This document shows positions 15,632 to 24,536 of a stretch of DNA of 52,239 bases, in pieces (position 1 is the stretch's first letter; each line of letters opens with the position of its first letter). The notes under the pieces are model-generated. The model had not been told where the DNA came from. It saw nothing but the letters and a program-made list of their open reading frames with translations, and did not search any database. The stretch covers positions 1 through 52,239 of the forward strand of contig DXFU01000092.1 of NCBI GenBank assembly GCA_019114305.1. Reading direction: 5' to 3'. This DNA comes from Candidatus Hungatella pullicola. GTDB lineage: Bacteria > Bacillota > Clostridia > Lachnospirales > Lachnospiraceae. The translations under genes and the position numbers were made by a program.

Positions 15632-17032
15632 TTAGTTTACGCCTACTCCTGTTACCGGATTAAAGCTTTCTGCTGCAACCTGCCATGTTTTATTCATTTC
15701 CTCACATGCAGAGTCAATATCTCTGGTTCCCTGAAGAACCTCAATTAAAGTCTTATATGTAAAGTTTCTGAAGTCCGGAGGCAGCTCGTTGTTGCCGGAT
15801 TTTCCGTTCCACATTGGAGTCAGAGAATCAGCAGTATTGGTCGCGTCAATCACCTCCTGGAGAACAGGAAGTATATCCATATCAGGGGTCTCCACTGTAG
15901 ACGGAATCGCATTCATATTTTCACAGTGAATCTTGTAATTTTCCGGAGCAAAGAAGAACTTGATAAATTCCTCTGCCGCTGCCTTCTTATTGGGATCCTG
16001 GGCTGCTTCAGCGGAAATTGCCAGACCGCCGACACCGGAACCGCCTACCAGCCTTGTCTTTCCGTCGGGACTTGGTACCGGGAACCAGCCAAGTTCAAAT
16101 TCCGGATCCGCCTGTAGAATCTGACCAAACATATGTGTTCCGGAGAACATCATAGCCGCCATATCGTTTACCAGGAAAGTGGTAATCTGAGCGTCAGGAG
16201 TGGACACCCAGCCTTCCTGGGCATACTCCATAATTTCCTGCATTTCCTCAAAGGTCGCCTTAATAGCAGGATCAGAGAAGTCTTTGGAACCATCATAGCA
16301 GTGTTCAATAAAGTCCGGATCCACGCTCATCACCTGATCGTCATAGGCTTTATTAAACCAGAATCCCATATGCCACAGGTCCTGGCCGCCTACTACCAGA
16401 GGGGCCATGTCTCCTTTGTCTTTGATCGCCTGGCACAGAGCAATAAATTCTTCGTAAGTTGCAGGTTCTGTCAAGCCATTTTCGTCAAAATAAGCTTTGT
16501 TGTAAATAATGCCGTTGGTATTTTCTCCTGCAAGAGCCGCAGTATAAACCTCTCCGTTAAATTCCATAGGAGCTTTAAAAAGGGAAACTATCTCGTCAGA
16601 GAGAGGGGCCAGCTTGCCGGCTCTTACATACATGGCCGTATCTCTCATCTCCATAATATCTGGAAATTCCCCTACGCTGTCTTTTGTTTTTAATAATTCA
16701 GAATAATTTCCGCCATTGCCTGGCTCAATGGTTACCGTAATCATATCATGAGTTTCGTTAAAACGATTGACAATCTCATTCATGGATTTTTTGGCGCCTT
16801 CGTCGCCGTCGGCGAAAATGAAGGTTAAGTTCGTCTGCTCTGTTACAACAGAGTCTGCGTCTCCTTCTGATCCGGCAGTCTCACCTTCTCCGGAAGTCTC
16901 TGCCGAAGCTGCCTGCGTCGTCGCCGCAGATGAAGCCTCGCTCTCTGTCACGCTTTGATCTCCGCAGCCTGTAAGAGATACCGCCATAGCCGCTGCAAGT
17001 GTTACTGACAGTAAACCTAATTTCTTTCTCAT
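15632..17032 (-). CDS. CUT1 extracellular sugar-binding lipoprotein
   Basis: The 466-residue protein has a lipoprotein signal peptide ending in SLTGC with Cys23 as the lipidation site, then a Ser/Glu/Ala-rich linker to about residue 65. A family 1 solute-binding domain follows: NLTFIFADGDEGAKKSMNEIVNRFNE, ...NGIIYNKAYFDENGLTEPATYEEF and the hinge segments usual for MalE/UgpB-like proteins. It is tethered outside the membrane and delivers an oligosaccharide to the two permeases downstream. The ATG follows GGGAGG. It stands first in its operon and is about 120 bases from the GH43 gene upstream. Together with GH43 and GH88 genes, a plant or host glycan fragment is the likely ligand. Confidence 0.94.
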   Translation of the reverse strand: MRKKLGLLSVTLAAAMAVSLTGCGDQSVTESEASSAATTQAASAETSGEGETAGSEGDADSVVTEQTNLTFIFADGDEGAKKSMNEIVNRFNETHDMITVTIEPGNGGNYSELLKTKDSVGEFPDIMEMRDTAMYVRAGKLAPLSDEIVSLFKAPMEFNGEVYTAALAGENTNGIIYNKAYFDENGLTEPATYEEFIALCQAIKDKGDMAPLVVGGQDLWHMGFWFNKAYDDQVMSVDPDFIEHCYDGSKDFSDPAIKATFEEMQEIMEYAQEGWVSTPDAQITTFLVNDMAAMMFSGTHMFGQILQADPEFELGWFPVPSPDGKTRLVGGSGVGGLAISAEAAQDPNKKAAAEEFIKFFFAPENYKIHCENMNAIPSTVETPDMDILPVLQEVIDATNTADSLTPMWNGKSGNNELPPDFRNFTYKTLIEVLQGTRDIDSACEEMNKTWQVAAESFNPVTGVGVN

Positions 17033-17152
17033 AGTTACCTCCCTTTCGTAAACATTTTGTTCACTTGTTTTTGATAGCTATATCATAGCAAAAAGTTCAC
17101 TGCGGCAACACCGGGGTTTTAAAGAGGAAACTGTGAATTTTTAAGATTTCTT

Positions 17153-18832
17153 TTAAAAATCCCCTGTTTTATACTCAAAAAATTGAAAATCCGCATATTT
17201 TCCCAATCCGGTCAGATCCTGACAGCAAATTCCGGTCATAGATCCGGTAAACCAGCCCTCCATACAGGCCTCATCACTCATAAAGTCCCCGTTTATTTCT
17301 TCCCCTATGGGCATAAGATTTTCCTCATCGTATCCATAATAGAAGCGAATCCTGAAATTTTCAGATACAGCCTTGAGATAAACAGCGCCTTCCTTCACAG
17401 GTACCGGTTCTGACAGGTTCTCATAAACCCTGTTCTCACCTTTCAGCAGGCAGATACATCTTCCCACCTCTTCATCCCAGGTAAGATGAAGGTAAAGATA
17501 ATTATCGGTATCATACATGACGATCAGCCCTGCCATCTCCTTAAATACCTCAGGCTCAAATTCCAAGGCAGTCATCACAGAAAAATCAAACTCTGTGATT
17601 CTTCTCGCTATCAGTGACTGAGAAAACCAGCTGGATAAGCCTGATCTGCCATACATGCGAAGGTATCCCGGCCGTTCTGTCAGGCTGATATAGCGCTTTG
17701 TCATAGGAATTCTCAGAGACTGATAACAGCTTCTCAGAACAGGGCTGTCAAACGTATCTCTCTCACAGATTTTTCCCGCCGGAGAATGAGAAAGACTCTC
17801 GGGCCATTCTTCCCTGCAACCGGGAGCAGGAACCTCCGCAAAAGGAGCCGTTCCTCCGCCTTCCAATACGGGCCAGCCCTCTTCTGTCCACGCAACCTTT
17901 TGAATGGCCGTTTCCCTTCCCAAAGGATACCTTCTCTCACCGGCAAACCTTGGATGACCAAAGGTTCTCTCCCAGTCAGAAGGGTTTCTTCCCTCTCCCG
18001 CTCTTCCGCACAAATGAACCATATACCACTGGCCGTCGGCAGTCTCCACCATATCGCAGTGTCCAGATTTCTGAAGGAGAATATCCGGATGATGGCGGCT
18101 GGTAAGAATGGACCATGCCTCTTTGTCATCCTTTCGCTCCATAAAGTCAGCCTGGAACATCTCATAAGGCCCCCATACAGATCTTGATCTTAAAACAGTC
18201 TGCCCATGACCTTCTCCGGTTCCCGTATCGGCGCAAAATAAATAATACCAGTCTTTCCGTTTAAAAATATGAGGTCCCTCCAGGAAAATCTTGTCTCCGC
18301 GGTAAATTTCCTTCCACGGTCCCACCATTTTCTCCTTTTCGTCGTCATACTCCTGAAGAATCAGCCTGCCTGCATATTTCTTGGGAACCCGGTGATCCGT
18401 AACCATACTGACCATATATTTTTTCCCGTCGTCATCATGAAACAAAGACGGATCAAAACCAAAATTGTTTAAAGGAATAGGGTCTGACCATGGACCGTGA
18501 ATGTTTTCTGACTTTACCAGGTAATTTTCTGTATCGTACATATTGCAGTAAAATGCCCGTACGACCGTGTATGCCAGATAAAAGATTCCTTTATGCCAGG
18601 TAAGACAAGGGGCCCAGATTCCCTGGGAGATTCCTACTCCCCGCAAATCCAGCTTTCCAGGATCTGTGAGAATATAGCCGTCATCCTCCCAGTGAACAAG
18701 ATCTGTGGAATGACTCAGCTTCACACCGGGCCACCATTCAAAGGTAGAGGTGGCAATATAATAATCCTTTCCTACCCGGACAATGGAAGGGTCTGGGTGG
18801 AACCCTCTTAATACAGGATTTTGAATTTTCAT
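17153..18832 (-). CDS. Glycoside hydrolase family 43 (beta-xylosidase/arabinofuranosidase type)
   Basis: The 559-residue enzyme lacks a signal peptide and so acts on imported oligosaccharides. Residues 1-310 form the five-bladed GH43 propeller: NPVLRGFHPDPSIVRVGKDYY holds the catalytic base Asp, FGFDPSLFHDDDGKKYMV the pKa-modulating Asp, and FLEGPHIFKRKDWYYLF the acid Glu. The C-terminal half (about 340-555) is a beta-sandwich that resembles the GH43 partner domain of xylosidases. The ATG at 18832 is preferred since AAGGA lies about nine bases upstream; two earlier in-frame starts sit on or in that site. It is transcribed in the same direction as the ABC operon. Xylosidase, arabinofuranosidase or a related activity remains possible. 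Confidence 0.92.
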   Translation of the reverse strand: MKIQNPVLRGFHPDPSIVRVGKDYYIATSTFEWWPGVKLSHSTDLVHWEDDGYILTDPGKLDLRGVGISQGIWAPCLTWHKGIFYLAYTVVRAFYCNMYDTENYLVKSENIHGPWSDPIPLNNFGFDPSLFHDDDGKKYMVSMVTDHRVPKKYAGRLILQEYDDEKEKMVGPWKEIYRGDKIFLEGPHIFKRKDWYYLFCADTGTGEGHGQTVLRSRSVWGPYEMFQADFMERKDDKEAWSILTSRHHPDILLQKSGHCDMVETADGQWYMVHLCGRAGEGRNPSDWERTFGHPRFAGERRYPLGRETAIQKVAWTEEGWPVLEGGGTAPFAEVPAPGCREEWPESLSHSPAGKICERDTFDSPVLRSCYQSLRIPMTKRYISLTERPGYLRMYGRSGLSSWFSQSLIARRITEFDFSVMTALEFEPEVFKEMAGLIVMYDTDNYLYLHLTWDEEVGRCICLLKGENRVYENLSEPVPVKEGAVYLKAVSENFRIRFYYGYDEENLMPIGEEINGDFMSDEACMEGWFTGSMTGICCQDLTGLGKYADFQFFEYKTGDF

Positions 18833-19012
18833 AACCTTCATCCTTTCCAAATAAGATTACCCACAGTATAATCGCCCTGACCCTTTATCGCAATTGCCTG
18901 TTTAGCCGGGAACTGACCAATTCTACTTATTGCAGCTATAAATTATGCCGTACGCCAGCCTATCCGGTATATCTCAAAAGGCTTTCCATCTTCAGCCGCA
19001 CTTGGGTTCTAT

Positions 19013-19071
19013 AAAAAAACAGAGCCATAGGCTTTCTCTGAGACTGCTCTCAGAATGCCAAATGACTCTGT
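19013..19071 (-). terminator. Terminator after the OB-fold lipoprotein gene
   Basis: On the minus strand ACAGAGTCAT pairs with ATGGCTCTGT (one mismatch), with an inner stem CTGAGA/TCTCAG, followed by TTTTTTT. It lies about 20 bases past the stop at 19092 and ends the second ABC operon. Confidence 0.8.
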
Positions 19072-19091
19072 TTCTATTGCAAACGTATATT

Positions 19092-19922
19092 TTATTCTGC
19101 TACTGTTACCGATGTAATATGTGGATTTACTCCCTCATACCAATACAGAAATCCCTCCATATCAATGGTCTGTCCAATCTCAAGAGCTTTTACAGCGGAA
19201 TAAACCTCTGTTGAACTGTCGCACAAATAGGACTCAACGGTAAAGGTGTAGGTCTGTCCATTATAGGAAGCATTGAAATAAAGATCATCGCCTTCTGTAC
19301 CGGAACCATCCCAGTTATATAAGAAAGCTACATCGTTGCCGCTGTCATCCTGTCCTGCTGATTCTACAGTCAGTCCCTTAAACTCTACAAACTGATTCTG
19401 ATGATCGATCAGCTGGTCAGTTCCCAGCAATTCTGTTACATCAAGAGCCGGAGCTATATACTCTTCCCCTTCGATGATCTCAAAGGTTCCATCCATGATC
19501 TCCACCTCGCCGGACCACTCAGCCTTATAGCCTGTCACCTGAATTTTAGTTCCTGGAACCAGTTTCTCATAGTCCTCTTCGGAACATGCCATATTGTAAA
19601 GGAAATAAGCTCCCTCCTCATCCTGGGCATAAACCGTAGCCTGATTTTCCCACCAAGACTGCTTTGCCTGAACATAAGCCTGAACGGTAACCTCAGTGTC
19701 CAGCTCCGCATCCATATACTCCTGGTAGCTCATCACATCTGCCGCTTCTGTAGTCTCCTGATCAGACTCTGTCTCAGCCGCAGACTCTGTGGTCTCTTCT
19801 GCTTCTGCTGTTGTTTCTGCTGCTGTAGTGGCGGCAGTTGTTTCTGTACTGGTTCCGCCTGTGCAGCCAGTCACAGCGGCAGCCATAGACACAGCCAATG
19901 CCATAACCAATAATTTTTTCAT
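19092..19922 (-). CDS. Putative OB-fold lipoprotein
   Basis: The 276-residue protein has a lipoprotein signal with Cys20 in AAAVTGC. A long Thr/Glu/Ala spacer (residues 21-62) holds the rest away from the membrane. The mature part looks like two OB-fold-type beta barrels: the first contains MSYQEYMDAELDTEVTVQAYVQAKQSWW and ...GTKIQVTGYKAEWSGEVEIMDG, the second NQFVEFKGLTVES and GQTIDMEGFLYWYEG. Such repeats bind ligands or partners in other surface proteins, but I know no defined role. It lies 60 bases after the binding-protein gene with the operon terminator behind it, so it may be an accessory of that importer. A GGAGAG site precedes the ATG. Confidence 0.75.
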   Translation of the reverse strand: MKKLLVMALAVSMAAAVTGCTGGTSTETTAATTAAETTAEAEETTESAAETESDQETTEAADVMSYQEYMDAELDTEVTVQAYVQAKQSWWENQATVYAQDEEGAYFLYNMACSEEDYEKLVPGTKIQVTGYKAEWSGEVEIMDGTFEIIEGEEYIAPALDVTELLGTDQLIDHQNQFVEFKGLTVESAGQDDSGNDVAFLYNWDGSGTEGDDLYFNASYNGQTYTFTVESYLCDSSTEVYSAVKALEIGQTIDMEGFLYWYEGVNPHITSVTVAE

Positions 19923-19982
19923 AATATCTCTCCTTTTTCAAAAATATACAACACAGTTATTATAACTGAAAAATTCAGGAAA

Positions 19983-21584
19983 TCAATGGCTTTTCTTTCT
20001 GTTTTTCATTTTGGAAACAGCCAGATAGGCAAAAATGAAAACCCATATCACGGCCAAAGTCCCCAAAAGAACTTTGGCAGTTGCCGGAAGGGGACCTAAA
20101 TCTGTTTTTCCCTCTGTCATCGTCTCCTGCTGATCCAAATGATAGAGAGAGGTTACATCACGGAAAAGACTTTCTATATAAGCCTCATCTACTTCCTTCT
20201 TTCGGCGGACAGACTTGGTCACTTCCTCAATCAGCTGACCGGCGGCGCTGCGCAGGGAAGCAGATCCATTAAATACCGGCGTCACAAAAGTGTCTTCTGC
20301 ATGATCCAGAAGAAGCTGGGATGCCTGAATTTTAACGTCATAATAGGTATTGTTATCTTCCCCGGCGCGAGAGAGGTAATCCTGATATTCCGGCGAATTC
20401 TGGGCCAAAAGCGTCACCGGCACATATCCTTCTGTACTGGAGTAGGCAATTTGAACCTTGTTGCTCAAAAGATATTGAGCAAACAGCCAGGATGCCAGAA
20501 CCTCCTGAGGATCCTCTTTATTAAAAATACAAAGAGAAGGTCCCTGAGAAATCATCTGGGGATGTTCCGGATCATACTGAGGCACAGGTCTTACGGCAAT
20601 CTCAAAATCCACCAGCGCTTCCTCTGCAATATCCACCAAAGGGGCCTCGCTTCCCATCCAGGTAGCTCCTGCAGTGGAGTCGATGGCAAAAACGCATTGG
20701 CCGGCGTTAAGAAAATTAGCAGGGTAACCGGAAATCTTGAACGTAGAAAATGCTCCGTTCTCTGTATAGTCGGCAATGGTGTAAAGGATTTCTTTGGTCG
20801 TGTCATTAAAAATCTCCACTTCTCCGGTATTGGTGGAATATCCGGCATTTTTCTGGCGGAGCATCTGTATCATCATATTATCGGTGGACTTGTAAATAAA
20901 AGGAATCATAACCTCCTGGCCATTCAGCTTAAATGTGCCGTCAGGATTTTTCTCGGCGGCAGCCTGGGAAACCTCCCAGATAAAATCCCAGGTCACAATG
21001 TCCGGAATCGTGTATCCCAAAGCTTCCACATACGTTTTGTTTATATAACAGGCTTCTGTAGACCGCATAAAAGGAAGCGCATAGTAATGTCCTCCAATGG
21101 AACACTCTTCCAGAAACTGAGGAACAATCTGGGACTGATCCGGAGACTGAAAAAGCAGGGCACTGCCTCCAAGTCCATAGGTTTCATCGTCAAACAATTC
21201 CTCCAAAGGTACTACCACATTGTCTCCTGTTAAATAGGTGGCAATATGATCCGGATAGGTAATACATACGTTAGGCGTTGTCCCGGTGGAAATATTGGTA
21301 ATGACATCATTATAAATATCTCCGTAGTCGGTATAAAGCCGCAGATTCACCGTAATATTTGGATAGAGGTTTTCAAAATCACGGATGGCCTCCTTGTAAA
21401 TGTCCGTCTGAGTTTTGTTTGTGTCATTTTTAGCCCAAAAGGTAAGCTCATATTGTCTGGAAGTGTCAAACTCCTTTGGAACTGTAAAGGCCGCCTGTTC
21501 CCTTTTGCCGTGGCAGCCGGTCAAACTTGGAAAGCACATGGCAAGGATAAGGAAAAAGGCGCATATATTTCTGATTCTTTTCAT
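19983..21584 (-). CDS. CUT1 sugar-binding lipoprotein with C-terminal membrane helix
   Basis: The 533-residue protein has a lipoprotein signal (Cys24 in SLTGC) followed by a family 1 solute-binding domain: YELTFWAKNDTNKTQTDIYKEA, NITVNLRLYTDYGDIYNDV and YINKTYVEALGYTIPDI. The last 35 residues form a hydrophobic helix (AKVLLGTLAVIWVFIFAYLA) with a basic end, which is rare in binding proteins and would anchor the protein at both ends. The ATG at 21584 overlaps the upstream permease stop as ATGA and follows GGGAGG; longer frames only read back into the permease gene. It serves the importer at 21581-24471. Confidence 0.92.
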   Translation of the reverse strand: MKRIRNICAFFLILAMCFPSLTGCHGKREQAAFTVPKEFDTSRQYELTFWAKNDTNKTQTDIYKEAIRDFENLYPNITVNLRLYTDYGDIYNDVITNISTGTTPNVCITYPDHIATYLTGDNVVVPLEELFDDETYGLGGSALLFQSPDQSQIVPQFLEECSIGGHYYALPFMRSTEACYINKTYVEALGYTIPDIVTWDFIWEVSQAAAEKNPDGTFKLNGQEVMIPFIYKSTDNMMIQMLRQKNAGYSTNTGEVEIFNDTTKEILYTIADYTENGAFSTFKISGYPANFLNAGQCVFAIDSTAGATWMGSEAPLVDIAEEALVDFEIAVRPVPQYDPEHPQMISQGPSLCIFNKEDPQEVLASWLFAQYLLSNKVQIAYSSTEGYVPVTLLAQNSPEYQDYLSRAGEDNNTYYDVKIQASQLLLDHAEDTFVTPVFNGSASLRSAAGQLIEEVTKSVRRKKEVDEAYIESLFRDVTSLYHLDQQETMTEGKTDLGPLPATAKVLLGTLAVIWVFIFAYLAVSKMKNRKKSH

Positions 21585-22456
21585 CCCTTTAAACCTCCCC
21601 TTGACACCCCTGACATAATCTTCTTTCTGAACACCAGAAACAGGATAATAAGGGGAACTGAGATTACAACTACCGCAGCCATCATGGCCGGAATATTCTC
21701 CCTTCCAAACCCGTTTTCCCTTATTTCCTGAATTCCATTGGATACCAGATAATAAGCCGGATCGTCTGTAATCAGCCTTGGCCATACATAGGAGTTCCAG
21801 CATTCAATTACCTTAAGAATGGTGATCGTCACAATGGTCGGACGGCAAATAGGAATCATCACTTTCCACAGATACTTCAAATCAGAAGTCCCGTCTACCT
21901 TGGCAGCCCGATACAGCTCATCAGGAACCTGCTCAAAATTCTCCTTCAGAAGATATATATAAAAGACAGAGGTAACCGAAGGCAGAACCAGTCCGGTAAA
22001 GGTATTTCTAAGGTTTAAGTTCGTAATGGTTACAAAATTAGTGATAACCACCAGCTCACTGGGAATCATCATCAGAGAAAGGAAAAAGGTAAACACCAGG
22101 TTCTTTCCCCGAAATTCCAGTCTGGCAAAAGCGTAAGCCGCCAGGGTGCTGACCGCCACCATAATGGCAGTGGCTGCAGCCGTGAAAATCACTGTGTTCA
22201 AAAGATATCCCACCAAAGGAACTGCAGTAAATGCATCCTTATAATTCTGAAGAGTTGGGGACAAAGTAAATAACGCCGGCACATGTTCTCCGTTATAGGC
22301 CCCGTAGCTTTTCACAGATGTGAGAATCATCCAGTAAAAAGGAAACAGAACAATCAGCGCCCATATGGTCAGAAAAAAGTAAATCACTGCTTTCTGCCCT
22401 TTGCTGCGGCGGTCTGTTTTCTTTTGTATTTTTTCAAAATCCATTTGTTGTTCCAC
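21581..22456 (-). CDS. CUT1 sugar ABC transporter permease (MalG-like)
   Basis: The protein of about 291 residues has six membrane helices and the EAA loop RAAKVDGTSDLKYLWKVMIPI (about residues 195-215) that contacts the ATPase. It is the second permease of this importer. The start is set at GTG 22456, since GAGAGG lies a normal distance upstream; an in-frame ATG at 22444 is also possible. It overlaps the binding-protein gene by four bases (ATGA), showing tight coupling. The neighbours are a matching permease 12 bases upstream and an ATPase gene beyond that, so all parts of the importer are present. Confidence 0.93.
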   Translation of the reverse strand: MEQQMDFEKIQKKTDRRSKGQKAVIYFFLTIWALIVLFPFYWMILTSVKSYGAYNGEHVPALFTLSPTLQNYKDAFTAVPLVGYLLNTVIFTAAATAIMVAVSTLAAYAFARLEFRGKNLVFTFFLSLMMIPSELVVITNFVTITNLNLRNTFTGLVLPSVTSVFYIYLLKENFEQVPDELYRAAKVDGTSDLKYLWKVMIPICRPTIVTITILKVIECWNSYVWPRLITDDPAYYLVSNGIQEIRENGFGRENIPAMMAAVVVISVPLIILFLVFRKKIMSGVSRGGLKG

Positions 22457-22468
22457 AATACACACCTC

Positions 22469-23362
22469 TCAATACTGCTGAATCTTTTTTCTGCTGACCA
22501 GAAGATTAATGCAGGTAACAGTCAGAACAATGGCAAACAGAATAATAGCTGCTGCCGAAGCATAGGAGGGATAACCGCCGCTGTCGCCGTAAAGCATATC
22601 ATAGACGTACCCCACAATGGTATTCATTCCCGCTGTATTTAAATCTGTGCCAAACAGAGCGACCGCATCGCTGTAAGCTTTAAAGGCCCCGATAAAGCCG
22701 GTAATAATCAGGTAAAAAATCATGGGTGAGATCATTGGAAGAGTGATTTTAGTAAAGACTCTCAGCTTAGGCGTACCGTCTACTCTGGCTGCTTTGTAGT
22801 AATCCTGGTTTACAGATGCAAGCGCGCTTGTAAGCACAAGAATTTTAAAGGGCAGCACCACCCAGACGGTGTAAAAACAGAAAACAAACATTTTTGCCCA
22901 GTAGGGACCATCAATAAAATCAATAGAGTCTCCTCCAAAAAACTGAATCACCAGATTTACCATACCGTCTGTATATTCGGTTTTCTGGAAAAGAATCATA
23001 AAAACCAATCCTACTGCCAGAGTATTGGTCACATAGGGCAGAAAATATATGGTCTGATAAAGTTCCCTCAATGGCTTTATAGAACTCAGGCCAAGAGAAA
23101 TCAAAAGAGCCAGTCCAGTGGATACTGGCACCGTAATAATCACAAGAATCACCGTATTCTTCACTGCCTGAAGAAAATAGGGATCATGGAGAACGTAGGA
23201 AAAATTATAAAGCCCCACACCGAAATAAGTCTGGGAAGCGAAATTAAACCCTTCCTCCAGAGAATAGACAAACACATCGATCAGTGGATATACCATGAAA
23301 AAAGCGAGGAAAAGAAAGGCTGGCAGAAGATACAGCCAGGCTTTTTTATTGTTCCTGTTCAT
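22469..23362 (-). CDS. CUT1 sugar ABC transporter permease (MalF/UgpA-like)
   Basis: The 297-residue protein starts MNRNNKKAWLYLLPAFLFLAFF and shows six hydrophobic helices with the EAA loop KAARVDGTPKLRVFTKITLPMI near residues 195-215. It is the first permease of the second importer and should pair with the protein encoded at 21581. Its ATG overlaps the ATPase stop by four bases. A Lys/Arg-rich C-terminus (LVSRKKIQQY) ends the protein. Length is normal for UgpA/LacF-type permeases. Ligand is unknown. Confidence 0.94.
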   Translation of the reverse strand: MNRNNKKAWLYLLPAFLFLAFFMVYPLIDVFVYSLEEGFNFASQTYFGVGLYNFSYVLHDPYFLQAVKNTVILVIITVPVSTGLALLISLGLSSIKPLRELYQTIYFLPYVTNTLAVGLVFMILFQKTEYTDGMVNLVIQFFGGDSIDFIDGPYWAKMFVFCFYTVWVVLPFKILVLTSALASVNQDYYKAARVDGTPKLRVFTKITLPMISPMIFYLIITGFIGAFKAYSDAVALFGTDLNTAGMNTIVGYVYDMLYGDSGGYPSYASAAAIILFAIVLTVTCINLLVSRKKIQQY

Positions 23363-24471
23363 TGTTGTTTTCCTTTCTTTGCTCTAATTCTCTCTTCCGT
23401 TTCTTTCTGAAAAAGGAATACCTTTCCCGGCTTCAGAGCAAACTGAACTGTTTGGGCGGCCGGGTCCACAGGGCTCTCCCCGCTGATAATGGAACGCACT
23501 GCCGGACCTGTGCAGGCACTGTGAGCAGAAATGACAGTGATATCCCGTCCCATTACTTCAATTCGCTCCAATCTGCATACTAAAGGACCGTCTTCACAGG
23601 GAATAAATCCTTCCGGACGGATTCCAACCCAGACCTCCTGGTCAGGGACTTCTCCTACGGAAAGCACAGGAGCATCTCCAATGAAAAGCATACGACTGCG
23701 AACATAGCCTTGGAACACGTTAATAGGAGGAATTCCAAGAAATCTGGCCACAAAAAGGTTTTCCGGATCGTCATAGACTTCCTGAGGCTTCCCCTGCTGC
23801 ATCAGAACACCTGATTTCATAACTGCGATCCGGTCACATATACTCATGGCTTCATCCTGGTCATGGGTGACAAAGACCGTTGTAATACCAGTTTTCTTCT
23901 GAATTTTTCGAATTTCTTCTCTTGTCTGAAGACGAAGTCTGGCATCCAGATTGGAAAGGGGCTCGTCCAGCAGAAGCACCCTTGGATATTTCACCAGCGC
24001 CCGCGCAATGGCCACTCTCTGCTGCTGTCCTCCGGAAAGCTCACGAGGCTTCCGATCCATAAGATCTTCAATCTGAACCAGCCTGGCTGCCTCCATCACA
24101 CGGCTTTCCATTTCTTTTTTTGTCAGCTTGTCCTTTCCTTTCAGATTCTCCAGAGGAAACTGTATATTCTCCTTAACATTCAAATGGGGATAAAGGGCAT
24201 AGTTCTGAAATACCATACCTACTCCCCGAAGCTCCGGGGAAAGGGCAGTCACATCTTCGCTGCCAAAAAAGATCTTTCCTCCCGTAGGTTTTTCCAAACC
24301 GCAGATCATATTTAAGGTAGTGCTCTTTCCACATCCGGAAGGCCCTAAAAGTCCAACCAGTTCTCCATCAGGAATCTCACAGGTAAAATTGTCCACTGCT
24401 GTAACATAGCCCTGACTTTTCTTCCCTCTTGCCGGGAACTTTTTTGTAAGATTTTCCAATACTATTTTCAT
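23359..24471 (-). CDS. UgpC/MsmK-type ABC transporter ATPase
   Basis: The 370-residue ATPase drives CUT1 sugar import. Walker A GLLGPSGCGKSTT (about residue 40), Q-loop VFQNYALYPH, signature LSGGQQQRVAIARAL, Walker B VLLLDEPLSNLDA and switch His in VFVTHDQDEA are all intact. The C-terminal 130 residues form the TOBE/MOP regulatory barrel of this subfamily (VWVGIRPEGF). The ATG at 24471 is preferred over 24477, which is only three bases from GGGAG. It heads the importer operon, with a strong promoter just upstream. Since such ATPases often serve several importers, it may also power the ATPase-less system at 13812-17032. Confidence 0.95.
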   Translation of the reverse strand: MKIVLENLTKKFPARGKKSQGYVTAVDNFTCEIPDGELVGLLGPSGCGKSTTLNMICGLEKPTGGKIFFGSEDVTALSPELRGVGMVFQNYALYPHLNVKENIQFPLENLKGKDKLTKKEMESRVMEAARLVQIEDLMDRKPRELSGGQQQRVAIARALVKYPRVLLLDEPLSNLDARLRLQTREEIRKIQKKTGITTVFVTHDQDEAMSICDRIAVMKSGVLMQQGKPQEVYDDPENLFVARFLGIPPINVFQGYVRSRMLFIGDAPVLSVGEVPDQEVWVGIRPEGFIPCEDGPLVCRLERIEVMGRDITVISAHSACTGPAVRSIISGESPVDPAAQTVQFALKPGKVFLFQKETEERIRAKKGKQQ

Positions 24472-24507
24472 TTTCATAATCTCCCTGGTGTAGATTTTTC
24501 ATTGACG

Positions 24508-24536
24508 ATTATAGCGGATTTTCCCCTTCTTCTCAA
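24508..24536 (-). promoter_or_regulatory. Promoter of the second ABC importer operon
   Basis: On the minus strand TTGAGA (24536-24531), a 17-base spacer and a perfect TATAAT (24513-24508) lie about 40 bases before the ATPase start. The -35 box overlaps the end of the AraC gene. Confidence 0.75.

Noticed and set aside
20139-21233. Plus-strand frame of 364 codons
   Set aside because: It lies wholly antisense to the sugar-binding protein gene, has no ribosome binding site and no domain pattern.
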